Counted from the first letter of the stretch, positions 10,250-23,390 are shown. The stretch: 64,000 bases of DNA from Echria macrotheca (GCA_030411725.1 MU839838.1:558001-622000), one strand, 5' to 3'. Notes: generated from the sequence alone by a model not told the origin. Numbers and translations are program-made.

Positions 10250-11134
10250 ATGAGATTCCTCACGAGCAGCGGGCGCGTCTGCCTTTTGGCGTCGTCGCTG
10301 TATTGTCAACTAGTCGGCGCGGCGACGGCTGTTGATCCAGAAGTAGTAGAACTAGCAGCAGCTACACCAGCTACACCAGCCGCCGCTGCCTTTGCGACGA
10401 CCAAGACGCGTGTGTGGTCAACCACCTCGTCATCTGTATCCGTCGTCTGCACGTCTCTCTCTCTCACCCCCCTTTTTTTTTCTTTGCTGTTCGTCACTCA
10501 CCGACTAACAAGGAGTAATTAACCAGTATGGATCAACTCCCGCAAAGTAACATCCTACACGACGGCAACCATGACAGCCTACGAGCCCGGCCCTGTGACG
10601 GGCCCGTTCCCCGCGACCGTCACCCGGACTGTCGTGTCGCACGTCACACAAGAGGACCGGACGACCTATCTCGACGCCGCAGCCGCGAACTCGGATCGTA
10701 TCCAACCGACTACGTCCCGCACGGAATGGGTCTACACCACGGGCGAGGTGTGGATCGTGTCGCCCGCGCGGCCGACGGATCTTGTCGTGGCGGCGGGCGC
10801 GAAACCGGGGTGTGCTGAGGGGACGGGAACGGGGACGGGGACCGAGTGTGCGGAGGTCCAGCCCGAGGGGACGTGTGAGGCTGCTGGACTGAGGACCGGG
10901 TGTGCGGGTCAGTGTGAGCTGCGCGGGGAGCAGTGGTGGTGTTATCGGATGTGGCAGAGGGAGTATGGACGGCCCGGGATCGCGGGGATGAGCGGGCGGG
11001 CGTGCTGGGGTGGGGATCTGAGGTTTGAGCAGTTGAATGTGCCGTGTGTCGAGGGGGATGTGGATGTTGGGTGTGTGAGGTGTCGGGGGGTTGATCAGAG
11101 TTGGGGGGCGGTGTATTGGACTGGGCCTGGATGA
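10250..11134 (+). CDS. Small secreted Cys-rich protein, function unknown
   Basis: I do not recognise the family. Exon 1 begins with ATG 10250 and encodes a signal-peptide-like start (MRFLTSSGRVCLLASSLYCQLVGAATA) followed by an Ala/Thr/Pro-rich linker. A CT-rich intron with a GACTAAC branch site follows and ends at the CAG at 10526. The long last exon (10527-11134) reads WINSRKVTSYTTAT, then Thr/Val-rich repeats, then about ten cysteines in a Gly/Trp-rich C-terminal domain. The 5' splice site is not resolved: the best phase-compatible candidates are a GT at 10410 and a GC at 10449, and neither is strong. The signal peptide, Thr-rich stretch and paired cysteines suggest an extracellular or wall-associated protein. 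An effector role is possible but unsupported. Confidence 0.6.
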
Positions 11135-11844
11135 TTTATATTTTTGACAGTGTATGTAAGGTATGTTATGTGTGTGTTTGGTGCATGTTGTGATTGTATG
11201 TACGGGATATTTGGTGTTTTCTAGGTGTAGGTAAGGTAGGTAAGCTTGTACTGTCGTGACACCGAGCGGCGCTTGTCTAGACTACACTAAGCAAGTGACG
11301 TGCATATCTTATATCTTGGCCACACCGAAAATCCATTTCCGGATACCTTGGTAACAACCAACCCCTCGGTCGATCGCGGGACGCGGATACATCATCCATC
11401 TACGGTACTGAAGCGGGGAGGAGGGGAAGATGGAGATGCTTGGATCATGGCGGGGTACCTGCCCGTTCCAAGCTAAACTTCAGCTTCAGCTCGCCGGAAC
11501 AAACGGACAGCGGGACAACCCCTTCAAAACGGCAGCTTGGCCGTGGAGGAGGCAGCGCCGGTTGGACGGCCGGTCATAGGTCCGATCGGACCAAGGTCCC
11601 GGAGCAGAAGTTTCATCCGAACAGCGGCAGACATCCTCGGTCGACCCTGCCGCAAGGGAGGTGGTGTTGGTTGAGCGGCCCCGCCATCCACCGTCTGTTA
11701 CTGAATTGTCTCCTCCCTACATACTCCGCTCTCTCTCTTATTCAGCAATATGCTTTTTCCTTCTCGCCTCTGTTTAAACAATTTCTTTCCTTGACATCTC
11801 ACCACTGAACCGAAAACAACAATCACGACAAAACAAAGTTCACC
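11135..11844. other. Intergenic: promoter of the MDR oxidoreductase
   Basis: The left part is T/G-rich 3' UTR-like sequence. The right 150 bp is a CT-rich leader typical of well-expressed fungal genes, ending in the CACCATGG start context of the next gene. No gene was seen. Confidence 0.5.
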
Positions 11845-13081
11845 ATGGCGCAGTCACTTCAGATCGAACTCGCCGAGCGTCCTACTGGAGACATCATCCC
11901 CGGCAAAACGTTCAAGCAGGTAACCGTACCGGCCCCGACCGAGGCCGACCTCAAGGATGGCCAGATCCTGCTGGAGAATCTGTATCTGTCCCTCGACCCC
12001 GCCATGCGCGGCTGGCTCGACGACAAGCGCTCCTACGTCCCTCCGGTTCAGATCGGCGAGGTGATGAGGGGTCTAAATGTCGCCCGTGTTCTCGCTTCCA
12101 AGTCGGCCAAGGCCAAGGCTGGTGACATTGTGACCTGCTACATGGGCTTCAAGGAGGTCGGCATCCTCCCGGAGGACAGGGTCGACGAGGCTTTCCCGCT
12201 GCCCCCCAACGGGAAGGTCACGGATCTGCTGGGTGTCCTGGGTATGACTGGTCTCACGGCCTACTTCGGCATGACCAAGATTGGGGAGCCAAAGGCTGGC
12301 GAGACCGTCGTCGTCTCTGCGGCTGCGGGTGCCACGGGCAGTGTTGCGGCACAGATTGCGAAGATCAAGGGAGCGCGGGTTATCGGCACTGCGGGCAGTG
12401 ACGAGAAGGTCAAGTGGCTCAAGGAGGAGCTGGGTCTTGATGTTGCTCTGAACTACAAGGATCCCGACTTTAAGGAGAAGTTCAAGCAGGCTACGCCGAA
12501 CTTTATTGACGTATTCTTTGACAATGGTAAGGCTTCTTCCCTGTGTTTGATAGACGTCTCTAAAAGGTATCCAAGTCGGTGGTGAGCAACTCGATATGGC
12601 TCTCGCTCAGGCCAACAAGTTCTCCCGTTTTGTCATCTGCGGAGGAATATCCCAGTACAACGAGAAGGAGAAGAAGGGACCCAAGGTATGTCGCCCAGAT
12701 CCTGCGTTCGAACCTGGAATTAACAAGCGTAGAACTTCCTCTCGGTCGTCTCACAACGAATCAAGTATGTTTTCTGATCCCCAGACTCGCTTTCGTCCGC
12801 TAATACATCACAGGATCCAAGGCTTCATTGTCTTTGACTATGCGGAGGAATACAACTCTGCCCGCAAGCAGCTCGCCCAGTGGCTGAGCGAAGGCAAGAT
12901 CAAGCGCAAGGAGACGATTGTCAAGGGTGGGCTGAGAGCCGCGGAGGAGGCCATGAATTACTTGTTTAAGGGCAAGAATACCGGTATGTGTACTCCAGAA
13001 GACAAAGGAGGTCTCTGCTAATATGCGACAGGCAAACTGATGGTTGAGGTCAAGAACCCTGAGGATGCGGCCAAGCTTTGA
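11845..13081 (+). CDS. NADP-dependent MDR oxidoreductase (alkenal/one reductase type)
   Basis: Five exons (11845-12526, 12567-12685, 12733-12764, 12814-12983, 13032-13081) give 350 residues in frame, including a 32-nt third exon. The protein belongs to the zinc-independent medium-chain dehydrogenase branch with leukotriene B4 12-hydroxydehydrogenase, plant double-bond reductase and bacterial CurA. Evidence is LYLSLDPAMRGWL, GVLGMTGLTAYFG, the nucleotide-binding VSAAAGATGSVAAQIAK (near 155-171), and FFDNGIQVGGEQLDMAL. Structural-zinc cysteines are absent. It should reduce the C=C bond of alpha,beta-unsaturated aldehydes or ketones with NADPH, in the cytosol. The first intron, at 40 nt, is unusually short, but the protein across it matches the family. 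The substrate is unknown. Confidence 0.9.
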
Positions 13082-15588
13082 TCTGAGACTGGTGGTCGGA
13101 CATCAGCGGCAAGCCGATTTGAGTTCGGGACGATGTGAACTTGAGGAGAGAGGGGCAACTAGGTAGATGGTTACCTACTTGGTTTTGTCCATACCCCGGG
13201 ATGTACAATGCGTACAAGAGGTTGAGGTATCCTATCCGGCTTGGGTGTTCTGGACCTCTCATCGTCATTTACAAGGTCATCCATCGGATTCTTTCAATGA
13301 TCAATGCCGTATCGTTGCCTATTTCCGTCTCAAAGTGACGGTAACAAGGGATGTAAATATATCAACAACTCATTCCACCCCACGCCCTTCCATATTCCCT
13401 AAAACTATTAGGGCTGTGACTTTATCTGGTCGAGAGAGACGTGTAAGTCACTTTCTCTTGAACTGGATATGGCTCTGATAGGTAGGGTAGTTCTGAAGAG
13501 CGTAGCGGCTCCACATTCACACGGGTATGGGGCAGCTGTGTCTGGTTCCGGCATATGCATGGGCCGAGTCCTCTCCACGGATGCTTGCCTGAGTTTCTAT
13601 GGATTTTGTATTTGTTGGGTTGTGATGATGGCGACATGAGAAGAGCTGGTTGCGGGAATCTTGAGTGAACAGCGATCCGGTGGATGAGAAACCGACGTTT
13701 GTTGCAAAATGGGAGATATTCGGACGTACGACTCTCTTTTTTGTTTGTCTATCTTTTCTTCTGGCTTCTGTAAGTTCGCTTCCCATCCAAATGGCCACAT
13801 GACCCCAAATACTGGCCGTGGAGCGTAACAAGGTCCCCCGTGACTTGACTATCCCTGTAGGGGTTGAGAGGATTGAGGTGTGTATTGTCACGAGAACATG
13901 AAGTTTACCTCCCAAGCCTCCCAACCTCCCAGCCGAACCAGCAAACCTCCCACCAGCATCGAACCCTCAAGAAGAATGTCTGGGTTAGCAGCAGTTCGTC
14001 CCTCAACGAGGACACCCCTGTTTTTTTCCGTCTCCCTGTGCCCCTTTGCCTCCTTACCTAACAGGAACGCAAACAAACAAACTCCCCGACCCAATCCCGA
14101 CTTTCCGGTAATCATTCTATCCGGCCGGACCGTTCCAGAGATCGGGTAGAAACGGCCATAAACAGATGACCACCAGGGTCAGTGGAGACTCAGAGACGTG
14201 GAATCCACAGGCTGGTTCCACCCATCTATCGACACCTGGCACTTCTGGCGCAGGGAATCTTTCTAGACTCGGGAATGGAGTCAGAACCACCCCAGCTGGG
14301 TCAGTCCTGCTATCGCCTACTTATGTACTCCAGATCCATTCATTCCCCAGCTTGCCCAGACACTCCGCAGAGTCTATCCGGACGGGGCAGGCGCGCGAAA
14401 ACCGCATTGGCAATCTGATCTCTGAATACCAGGTTCCCGGGTTGGAATCTGATAACCGCCCGGTAATGTGTACAGGAAAACCTCGAGGTCAGCAGAGTCG
14501 GCGGATTCCGCGGAATTCTAGAACACATGATGTAACAGAATACTCGGAATTGCCCGACTTATTCCAATGCCGGCAGTGTTCGAGACGTAGGTTGCAGACC
14601 ACACCGCCCGGACACAGCGTCCGGAAAGACCCAGAAAGCACAACTAGCAGACAATTATTACGTCTAAAGCACCAAATTTGCTAATGGCGAGCAGCCAGCA
14701 GCGCAACGTTGGCAGGCTCGGCTGACAACCGCAGGGCCGGGCGAATCAGACAATCTTTGCGACAAAAGGCTTACTCGATACTTACTCGATCAAAACTCGG
14801 ACCGGCGCTCTTCGACGATAGCATCGCATTGCAGCCGAGAACGGCAGTTTTTCCTACACGACCCCCCCTGTCGGCCTGCCAGCATTTCCTGGGAAGCCAC
14901 CGAGTGCGGTGAGATGCAGCTGCCGCTGTTGATTGGCCAATCGACGATACGGGGGTGGGCGTGCCTGGAACGCTCGGGCCAACCAGCAGGCGGGCGTGGC
15001 TGTAGCGGATTACGGATGCATCCGATCTGGATCGTGCGGCCAATGGGCGGTGGCTGATAAGGGACCCCGGGCATGCCTCAGGGTCCTGCTTTCCAGGCTC
15101 GCGGCGTCCACGGCCTTCTCGATTCGATGCCACTGATACGGTCGGCGCGGGACCCCACAGCATGCGACGATGGCAAGACGGATCGAGGGAACGACACGGG
15201 ACACCGGGGCGATGTGGGCGAGTCTCGGTAAGACGAACAGAGTGCTGGGCGCACTTGTAAAGAGTCATCCACCCCCCATCTCTCCCTCGCCGTCTTCTTC
15301 TCACCCGCTCGCCTTATCTCTCGCTGGTTGTCTCCCAGATCCACGACCAGATCCCACATACCAGCTACTATTCCCGCTGTTCAGCCGTTCAGCCTCTCTT
15401 CCAACCGTCTTTGTTCGCCCTGCTCTTTAGCAGACCCCAGATCAAGACCCTTATCACCCCGAGCATCCCGCCGTTGTCTTGGCCCGCGATAAGGCGCCTG
15501 CTCTTTCCGCATTGTTGAGGCGTACAGCCAGACCTTATCTCCCGGCTGCCCCCTCTTCTTCCCACCAGTCGACAACCTCGACATCAAC
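13082..15588. other. 2.5-kb intergenic region without a supported gene
   Basis: I find no segment with coding-like codon use or a recognisable domain on either strand. Open frames here (for example 14166-14684) are Ser/Thr/Arg-rich and unlike proteins. The right 550 bp is the allantoinase promoter with GATA sites. Confidence 0.55.
15056..15539. promoter_or_regulatory. Cluster of GATAAG sites upstream of allantoinase
   Basis: Five GATAAG/CTTATC motifs lie at 15056-15061, 15313-15318, 15450-15455, 15488-15493 and 15534-15539, within 535 bp of the allantoinase start. AreA/NIT2 GATA factors bind HGATAR to switch on secondary nitrogen source genes in filamentous fungi, and purine catabolism is a known target. 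Control by nitrogen catabolite repression is therefore likely (inference). Confidence 0.65.
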
Positions 15589-17267
15589 ATGAGTGTGGTG
15601 GCTACACCCAGAGATGGCCCGCTCGTGGTCCTGGCCTCGTCCCGGGCTGTCCTCACGCTGCCGGATGACTCGCTTATCTTGTCTCCGGCCACCATCTCCA
15701 TGTCTCCGGTCTCGGGAAAGATTGTGTCGATAGTGCCCGCAGTCCTGCCCAAATCCTCTTTTCCCCCGTCTGTCACGTACAAGGACTATAGCCCGCGGGT
15801 CCTGATCCCGGGCCTAGTCGACGCCCACGTGCACCTCAACGAGCCGGGCCGTACCGAATGGGAGGGCTTCAATACCGGTACCAGGGCCGCGGCATCGGGT
15901 GGTGTAACCACCGTTGTCGATATGCCTCTGAATGCCGTCCCTCCCACCACCACCCTCGAAGGCTTCAAGGTGAAACTTGCGGCGAGCCAAGGTCAATGCT
16001 GGGTTGACGTCGGCTTCTATGGCGGCGTCATCCCTGGTAACGCTGACCAGCTGCTGCCTCTTGTCGAGGCCGGCGTCCGTGGATTCAAGGGTTTCTTGAT
16101 CGACTCCGGCGTATGTTCTCGTCATCCCCCAATGTCAACTGGTTGACTAACAGACAATAGGTTGAAGAGTTCCCTGCCGTGTCTTCTCATGATATCGCAC
16201 TGGCCATGAAGACTCTCAAGGATGCTCCCACCACTCTGATGTTCCATGCTGAGATGATCCCGCCAATTACCGACTCAGTCGGCGACTCTGTCCAACAGTC
16301 TGACCCTCCACTGGCACCCCGTGGTGAGCTTGCCAGCTACCAGACCTTTTTGCAGTCCCGGCCTCCAGCATTCGAGACGTATGCCGTCGAGGAGATCTTG
16401 TCGCTGGCGGAACTCGCTCCCAAGCTCCACCTCCACATCGTCCATCTCTCGGCCCTGGAGTGCATCCCCATCCTCCGAGAGGCGCGCGCTCGCGGCATCA
16501 ACATTACCGCCGAGACATGCTTCCACTACCTTGCCCTGGCGAGCGACCACATCGAGGACGGCGACACTCGTCACAAGTGCTGCCCACCCATTCGGGAGCT
16601 CAGCAACCAGGACCGGCTCTGGGAGGAGCTTGCGGCCGACGACAGCTGCATTCGCACCGTGGTATCAGACCACTCCCCGTGCACGCCAGAGCTCAAGCTT
16701 CTGCCAACGCACTTGCAGACCCTCGACGTGGACGAGGGCGTTGAGGACACGTTCCAGAACCAGGCGTTTATTAAGCACTCCGACTCTGGAGTCGACGTCA
16801 CCCTTCCCAGAAATGAGCCGCAACCAAAGATCCAGGTTGAAGGTGCTGGCGACTTCTTTGCTGCTTGGGGCGGCATCTCATCGGTCGGCCTGGGTCTGCC
16901 GATTCTCTATACCGCGGCGTCGGAGCGGGCCGAGCAGGGCGAGAAGGTCCCCGGTCTTGTTGACATCGTGAGACTCTGCTCGCAGGCCACGGCGAGGCAG
17001 GTCGGTCTCGCGGATCGCAAGGGCGGGCTTCGCGTCGGCATGGATGCCGATGTGTGCGTCTTCGACGAAGCCGATGTGTGGACGCTCCGGGCGGGCGGTA
17101 TGCGATGGAAGAACAAGTGCTCGCCGTGGGAGGGACATACCTTCAGGGGGCGCGTCCAAGAGACGTGGTTGCGGGGGCAAAAGGTGTTCCAGCACGGCGG
17201 CGTGAACGGGGGTTTCGTCGGCGGCAAGCCCGTTGGAAGGCCCATTGTTGACCGGAGGACAGCATGA
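15589..17267 (+). CDS. DAL1: Allantoinase
   Basis: Two exons, 15589-16110 and 16161-17267, give 542 residues. The enzyme hydrolyses allantoin to allantoate in purine catabolism. Amidohydrolase metal and substrate motifs are in order: DAHVHLNEPGR (near 78-88), GFKGFLIDSGVEEFP (the lysine of GFKGF should be the carbamylated metal ligand), HAEM (near 203), HIVHLSALECI, ETCFHYL and SDHSPCTPELK (near 342). This order and SDHSPC are typical of allantoinase rather than dihydroorotase or hydantoinase. The 50-nt intron has a TTGACTAAC branch site. The N-terminal part forms the usual beta-sandwich. No targeting signal is clear. The GATA-site cluster upstream fits nitrogen regulation. Confidence 0.93.
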
Positions 17268-19313
17268 GATGTGCCCTGCATGAGTTGATGACACACAGCG
17301 TATGTTTTGCTCTTCTTTTCATCTTCGTGTGTACAATGTTTGGGAGGTATGATTCTGTTGGGTTTGGCTTGGGCCTTGTCAGAGCGATGGAAGACTGAGC
17401 TCGGAAGGACAGGCCACAGGAATGTCGAAGAATATCAAGCATGGGATCGGAGCGGAGTGCATGGGATGGACTGCTGCATGGAAGGATGGACGGACGACAG
17501 ACGCATCTGATCACGCGGGTATCCATGGATACCCAGCCGTTGTTGGGTGCGGGGCATGATGAACGAGGAAACATGAGCCATGAGGTTACGGAAAGGGCAT
17601 GCATGGGTGGCTTTAGTATTTAAGTCTAGATCAACAGCGCAGAATGAGAATGGATCAATGATGCAACACATGGTGCGACTTTGCGAATCTGTGCTGTCCG
17701 CCTGACAAGAGAAGAGCATCCAATGGCGTGGTTCGAAACAAGTCGGGCTGTCGATCGTCGCGGGAAGCAATAAATGCCACTGCGGGGAAGAAACAGCTGA
17801 GTTGACCTTGCATTTTCTTAATCAAGTTTGAAGTCCAATATTTGTCCTTTTTAGTCTTTCCAGACAAGTCAAAACAGTTCTAGACCAATACTTTGTTTCT
17901 GACAGATATCAGGAATAGTCCGCATATCATGCCTAAGTAAGCGTACCTGGCGGAGTGTTGTGCATGATGACTACGTCTATGGGGGCTTGGGGCCGGGCCG
18001 TAGTTGCTCAGCAGCAGACTGGAAAAGTCGTCCGAACTCCAACTTCTGGGATTGATGTTGGACCTGTCGATATCCGTGTCTTCCGTCGAGCATCTGTCTC
18101 CATCTTTGAGGCCGCCAGCCCCATCTGCCCGTTCTCCCCGGATAAGAACAGTGGATGAGCCAAGACGCACACAAGGGGAAGGTCGGTCACTTTAAATGAG
18201 AAGTGGGGAGAAGGCATCAGCAGCGGCGGCATTCCCCTCTCCGCCAGTGTGGACCAGCTGAAGGACGGACCACGGGCTGAGAGGAAAGAAAAGAAACACC
18301 AATGTGGCTTGCGTTGCGGATTGTCCAAGCCCCTGCAATGCAAAGTCAGATCCAGAATTTTGCTGGATGCAGTGTCGGACCACGGCAGATGGACTGCCGC
18401 GTTGTCGTGCCACAGGGTCGGATTACCTTTAGTTTCGAGCATATTGCGCTGTGATTCCGTTTTCTTTTCTCAGAATCATCAATGAATAATCGAGCAACAA
18501 CTTGCTGACAGCAACGGTCTGACAGAAAGAATTCCATATTGATTCCAGTGCGGCGGAACAGCGGATTGCCCCGCCTGCCCGGCACCGAGTTCCCGTGCAA
18601 AGTCGCGTTGCCCGTGGCTTGGTGTCCGAGAAGAGAGAGATTGCGGCCTGGTGGCCTGGGCTGCTCGCTTGGCGGGGGCTTGGCGCACCCTGCCGCGTGA
18701 AGTCCTGCGCTGCGCTGTCACCAGCGGCCTTTCGGGCAACGCCTCCCCGTCCAATTTCTCCCCTAGGACGAACACCGACCTGAGTCTCGCCGTCGTCGTC
18801 GCCCGCCCACCCTCCCGAATCGTGGTCGCTGGTTCTTGTCGTGGCTGCGCAACTGATCGGGACGATGCAACGGCTGCCATAACGTTTTCCCCTAACATCT
18901 CCTGCTCGCCGTTCCGCAGCGCCAAATGAAGTGAGGGCTTGGAGCGACCGGATGATGCCATTGGGACTGGCCCTGCCAAGAAAATCACCTGCAAGCACCG
19001 TATCCTGTTTCTCCCTAATAAACATTCCGCTCCCGCAACCCCGTTGAGCGCCATCGAATCGACAGCGGCCTCGCCGACCACCCCGACGTCAGACCTCGAA
19101 AACTCGTCGCTCACGACTTTCTCCATCGAGGTTTCGCACCGCCCCACCGATCCCGAGGTCCGATCGAGTCTTTGCGCTGCCGACGCCGACCACGACCCCG
19201 ATTCCGACCGGCCACCCTTCGACCTTGATATCGTCCCATCGAGCATGCGGACATCTGTCGACCGCCCATAACCCACCGAACTCGTCGATTCAGATCCGCA
19301 TACCAATTCGTGG
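17268..19313. other. 2-kb intergenic region upstream of MSS4
   Basis: Contains the allantoinase 3' UTR and what should be a long promoter/leader of the PI4P 5-kinase gene. No gene, tRNA or repeat was recognised. Confidence 0.5.
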
Positions 19314-22300
19314 ATGCATCGGGCCCCCGAGATGCCCTCCTTTCTGCCGGACGAGGACGCGGCACTCTACTCTCAATCCTCGGGCGTCGTACATCTACAC
19401 CCGGAGGGCCAGTACGGCCTGTCCCCGGGGAAGAAGGACGGGGAGATTGATACACAGCTTGTTCGTCAGCCCCAGTCGCACACCTCGAACGAGAGCCTGG
19501 ACGAGATTTCTTCACATTCCACTCACACCTCGGACGCTTCTGACCATCGACCTCCGCAGCCGAATGGCGCACCCCCACCACCGCCGATTATGAATTCGTT
19601 CCACAACAGAAGCCCCGTCGATGGGACACCGGAGGCTTCTGGGAATGGCTCGATTTCGCGAAAACCGCTGCCGAACGGCGTGTTGACAACGGCATTGGTT
19701 GACCTGACTGTGGCCTCGGCACCGCCAGGCAGCACGAGGGAGGATGACTCGCCGGCGTTAAGCGCCAAGGAGACTTTTGCCGCTCGATCTTCGTACGGAT
19801 CGATTCAGAATTCGCCTGTGGAAATGTATCTACACCCAGTGGGCAAGGGCGACATCCGGACGGTGGAGAACGGAGGAATCTCGCCATCCCCTCTCCGTTC
19901 GCAAGCAAACTCTACCAACCTTCCCAACGGCAGCAACATATCTCTGACCCCGGCAAGCCCAAGCAGCGAGACGAACCAGAAGAACCTGCCGTCTGTCCAC
20001 CGATACTCGTCGCCCCCATTATATACCGGTAACTTACCCACGCCAAGCACCCCTGGCGCTTTACAGCCACCAGGCACGGGGCTCAAACACCGACATACCT
20101 TGGAAGTACCGAAGCCTTCGGCACCCCGAGGGTCGAAGGAAGGCATAGATGCCGGGTTCTCCAGCGGCAGGTTTTCGCCGACTGCGACGGGCGCCGGCGT
20201 GCGTAGGGCTTCGCTGAGTTTGGCTAGGAGGAACACGCGATCTCTGCATTCTGAGGTGCCTCGGGACGAGATCGTACCAGATGATGACGCCCTCAGATGG
20301 GCCGAGGCGTACAGGCAGAAACGTGCCAGCAAGAGAAGGCGACGGGAGATTGAGGACGACGACCGAGTGCTGGTCGGAACAAAAGTCGACGAAACCCATG
20401 CCAACTGGGTAACGGCCTACAATATGCTGACGGGCATCCGGGTTTCTGTTTCGAGAACCAATGCGAAGCTCGACCGAGAACTGACTTCGGCCGATTTCGA
20501 GGCGAAACAGAAGTCTACTTTCGATATGTGAGTCTGGCGACCGTGTAGGCGGCGGAACGAGCTAACATGACACAGCGCCGGGAACGAACTGGTACCATCG
20601 GCCAAGTACGACTTCAAGTTTAAGGACTATGCCCCTTGGGTGTTTCGCCACCTGCGTATGCTCTTCCGCCTGGATCCGGCGGATTACCTTATGTCCTTGA
20701 CTGGCAAGTACATCCTCTCAGAGCTTGGCTCACCCGGAAAGAGCGGTAGTTTCTTCTACTTCTCGCGGGACTACAAGTACATCATCAAGACCATCCATCA
20801 TGCGGAGCACAAATTTCTCCGCAAGATCCTGAAGGACTACTACCAGCATGTCATCGACAACCCAAACACTCTTCTCTCACAGTTCTACGGGCTCCACCGA
20901 GTCAAGATGCCATACGGCAAAAAGATTCACTTTGTCGTCATGAACAACCTGTTTCCGCCGCACCGGGACATCCACCAGACTTTCGACCTGAAGGGATCGA
21001 CTATTGGCCGAGACTACAAGGAAGAGGATCTGGAGAAGAACCCCAGGGCCACCCTGAAGGACTTGAACTGGCTTCGAAGAAAGCGACACCTCGAACTTGG
21101 TCTCCAGAAGAAGCAGCTCTTCCTCGCGCAACTCCAGAAAGATGTCAAGCTTCTACAGAGGCTGCAGATCATGGACTATTCTCTCCTCATCGGTATCCAC
21201 GATCTTAGCAGAGGGAACGAGGAGAACCTGCGGGACAAGACACTGAGGGTTTTCAACCCTGGGGGTAGCATCCCCGAGGAAGCTGATCCACACTCTGTCC
21301 TTATGCGGACGCCATCCAAACTAGAAAGTCAACGGAAGGCGAGGGAGTTGCGGCAGATGATCCAGGCCGAGCGGCCCGTGCCGATGGGCGAGACTAGCAG
21401 TCGGATGCCGAATGAGCTTGGGGAAGGCCAGAGCCGTCTTGGATTCGTGTTTAACCAGGATGACGGGGGCCTTCGAGCAACCCACGAGGACAATACCCCA
21501 GGTGATGAGATTTATTACCTGGGAGTGATTGATTGTTTGACTCACGTAAGTGGTTCTACCCTTTCTACTGATCTCGCTAACAACAGCTAGTATGGTGTGA
21601 TAAAGAAACTTGAACACTTTTGGAAGGGTCTTTCAAGCGATCGCACTAAGATCTCGGCGCTTCCCCCACAGGAATATGGCGAGAGATTCCTCAATTTCAT
21701 ATCTGGCGTCACCATGTCTGCGGAGGAAGCCATGCGAGAAGCCCAGGAAAAGGATGCCGCCATGGCGGCCGCCGCCGCTGCCGAGGAGGAGCAACAGCGA
21801 GCAGGCATGCGCCGCTCGTCCAGCGCAATCCCGCCGATCCCAACCCACCTACCGCCCCCGCCCCCGATGTCACCGGAACGGCCCCCTCCAGAGGCTGAAG
21901 CGGCGGTCCAAAAGGCGGAGCAGGAGGCTCGGAAGAGTGAATCTTCTGCCATCCCGGAAGAGGAAATACCTGATCGAACACTAAGGACAACCGTTACCTC
22001 TCCCAAGCATGGTCTTGGACCAAGCACACCCGGGGAGAGATCCACTGCCGTCCTGCCGATTCTTGAGGAAGCCGCGGAGGGTTCAACCATGGGCGAGCGA
22101 AGTCGGAATAGCCGGATTAGCAGCACCATGACGGCGGAGAGCGACATTCGACCATTGACGCCGGCTAAGGACGGTCAGGAAATGGAAGCAGGTTTCAGCA
22201 ATCCGCTTATTGGAATTCACCACGGCGGGCAGCGAGGGCGTATGCCGCCACCAACGCCTCCGAAGACAGGCCATGGCTATAGCAAGCCGGATAGCGCCGA

Positions 22301-22466
22301 CAGCGGCTATGGGGTCAGCGGTGCTAACGGGAGTAATGGCGGGCTGAGAAGCGCATCTGGCTCCCAGCGGTCGCTGAGGATACATCCGCAGATCAGCCGT
22401 GACAGTCTCGATAAGGCGCTCCCACCGCTACCCCGGCCTAGTGATCCGGTGCAAGACGTGGCGTAG
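19314..22466 (+). CDS. MSS4: Phosphatidylinositol-4-phosphate 5-kinase Mss4
   Basis: Three exons, 19314-20527, 20576-21545 and 21591-22466, give about 1019 residues (ATG 19332 is an alternative start). The product makes PI(4,5)P2 at the plasma membrane for actin organisation, endocytosis and cell-wall signalling. The N-terminal 400 residues are disordered and Ser/Pro-rich. The kinase core starts near residue 405 (KYDFKFKDYAPWVFRHLR) and includes GKSGSFFYFSRDYKYIIKTI, FDLKGSTIGR, QIMDYSLLIGIHD and the activation-loop region IDCLTHYGVIKKLEHFWKG, followed by PPQEYGERFLNFI. The DYSLL and GSTIGR signatures are those of type I PIP kinases. The last intron falls between CLTH and YGVI. A long Ala/Glu/Pro-rich tail follows the kinase domain. 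Confidence 0.95.
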
Positions 22467-23390
22467 GATGACCAGGTCGTGGCGGGGTTGGACGAGCTCG
22501 GGATAACATGGGCTATGAAGCTGGAAGTGGAGTGCGAGGGGAATTCGCAGAAAGAAGAGTGGGAGATGGTGCGGAACAGGTTCCTCGGCACGTTGCGGTA
22601 TGAGATGTCGGTGGAATCGAGTCGGGGTGGGTGATGATGGACCAGTGTGACTATACTTGGGGGGAAAGCAGAGCAGAGCACGGATGGGAATAGTGAAGGG
22701 GGGAGGGGGAACTCGTGTGTGGGTCCTTTTTTTGCCTCCTTTCTCCGTTTTTTGTTGGTGTCGTCCTTGTTTCAGTTGATTGCTTTTGAAAAAGACATGA
22801 TACCACCATTGCATCGACAGCATAACTACAGATGTTTCTTTTTTTACTATCTCTTGGTGCCCTTTTTCACACCTCCTCTACTGTCTGTATCTCTCTCTCT
22901 CTCTCTCTCTATCTTCCTCTTCGATGTTACATATCATTTTTGCCGTTGATGTCTTTCCGGCTCGTTTCCTTTGTTGAGCGCACTGTAAAGCAAGCCATGA
23001 GAGCCGGGCGGGCTGGGTAAGGTAGGATTTATTGGTCAGGTAAACTGGGCGAGAGGGCTTTCTTAGTTGTAGGGTCTGTTTTACAAGGCGTGCGAACGGT
23101 TTTGCGGGTCATGTACCTATCTATGGATAAGTAGCAAGAGGATAGATTTTCCTTTTGGGTTAGGTATCTGATCAAATGGAATGAGTTAGATTAGGAGGTT
23201 GTCTGTCACATTTATGTCCTCCCCAATTTTTATTAGAGTATGTTTGTGATGCATGAGGAAGGTAGTAAGTAGTACATTATAGATACAATCCGGATGAAGT
23301 GTCAAGTCCAGTCCGGAGGGGGGCGGGGGGAGGGGGTGTTGTTACATCTATCATCCGTGGGTTAAGAAAAAGGAAAGGGTGGAGAGATGA
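22467..23390. other. Convergent intergenic region between MSS4 and COA6
   Basis: Should contain both 3' UTRs. A (CT)10 run lies at 22891-22910. Nothing else was recognised. Confidence 0.5.
22891..22910. repeat. (CT)10 microsatellite
   Basis: An uninterrupted CT dinucleotide run in the probable 3' flank of MSS4. Confidence 0.9.

Noticed and set aside
14166..14684. 172-residue open frame in the 2.5-kb gap before allantoinase.
   Set aside because: Low-complexity Ser/Thr/Arg composition, weak codon bias, no domain and no intron support.
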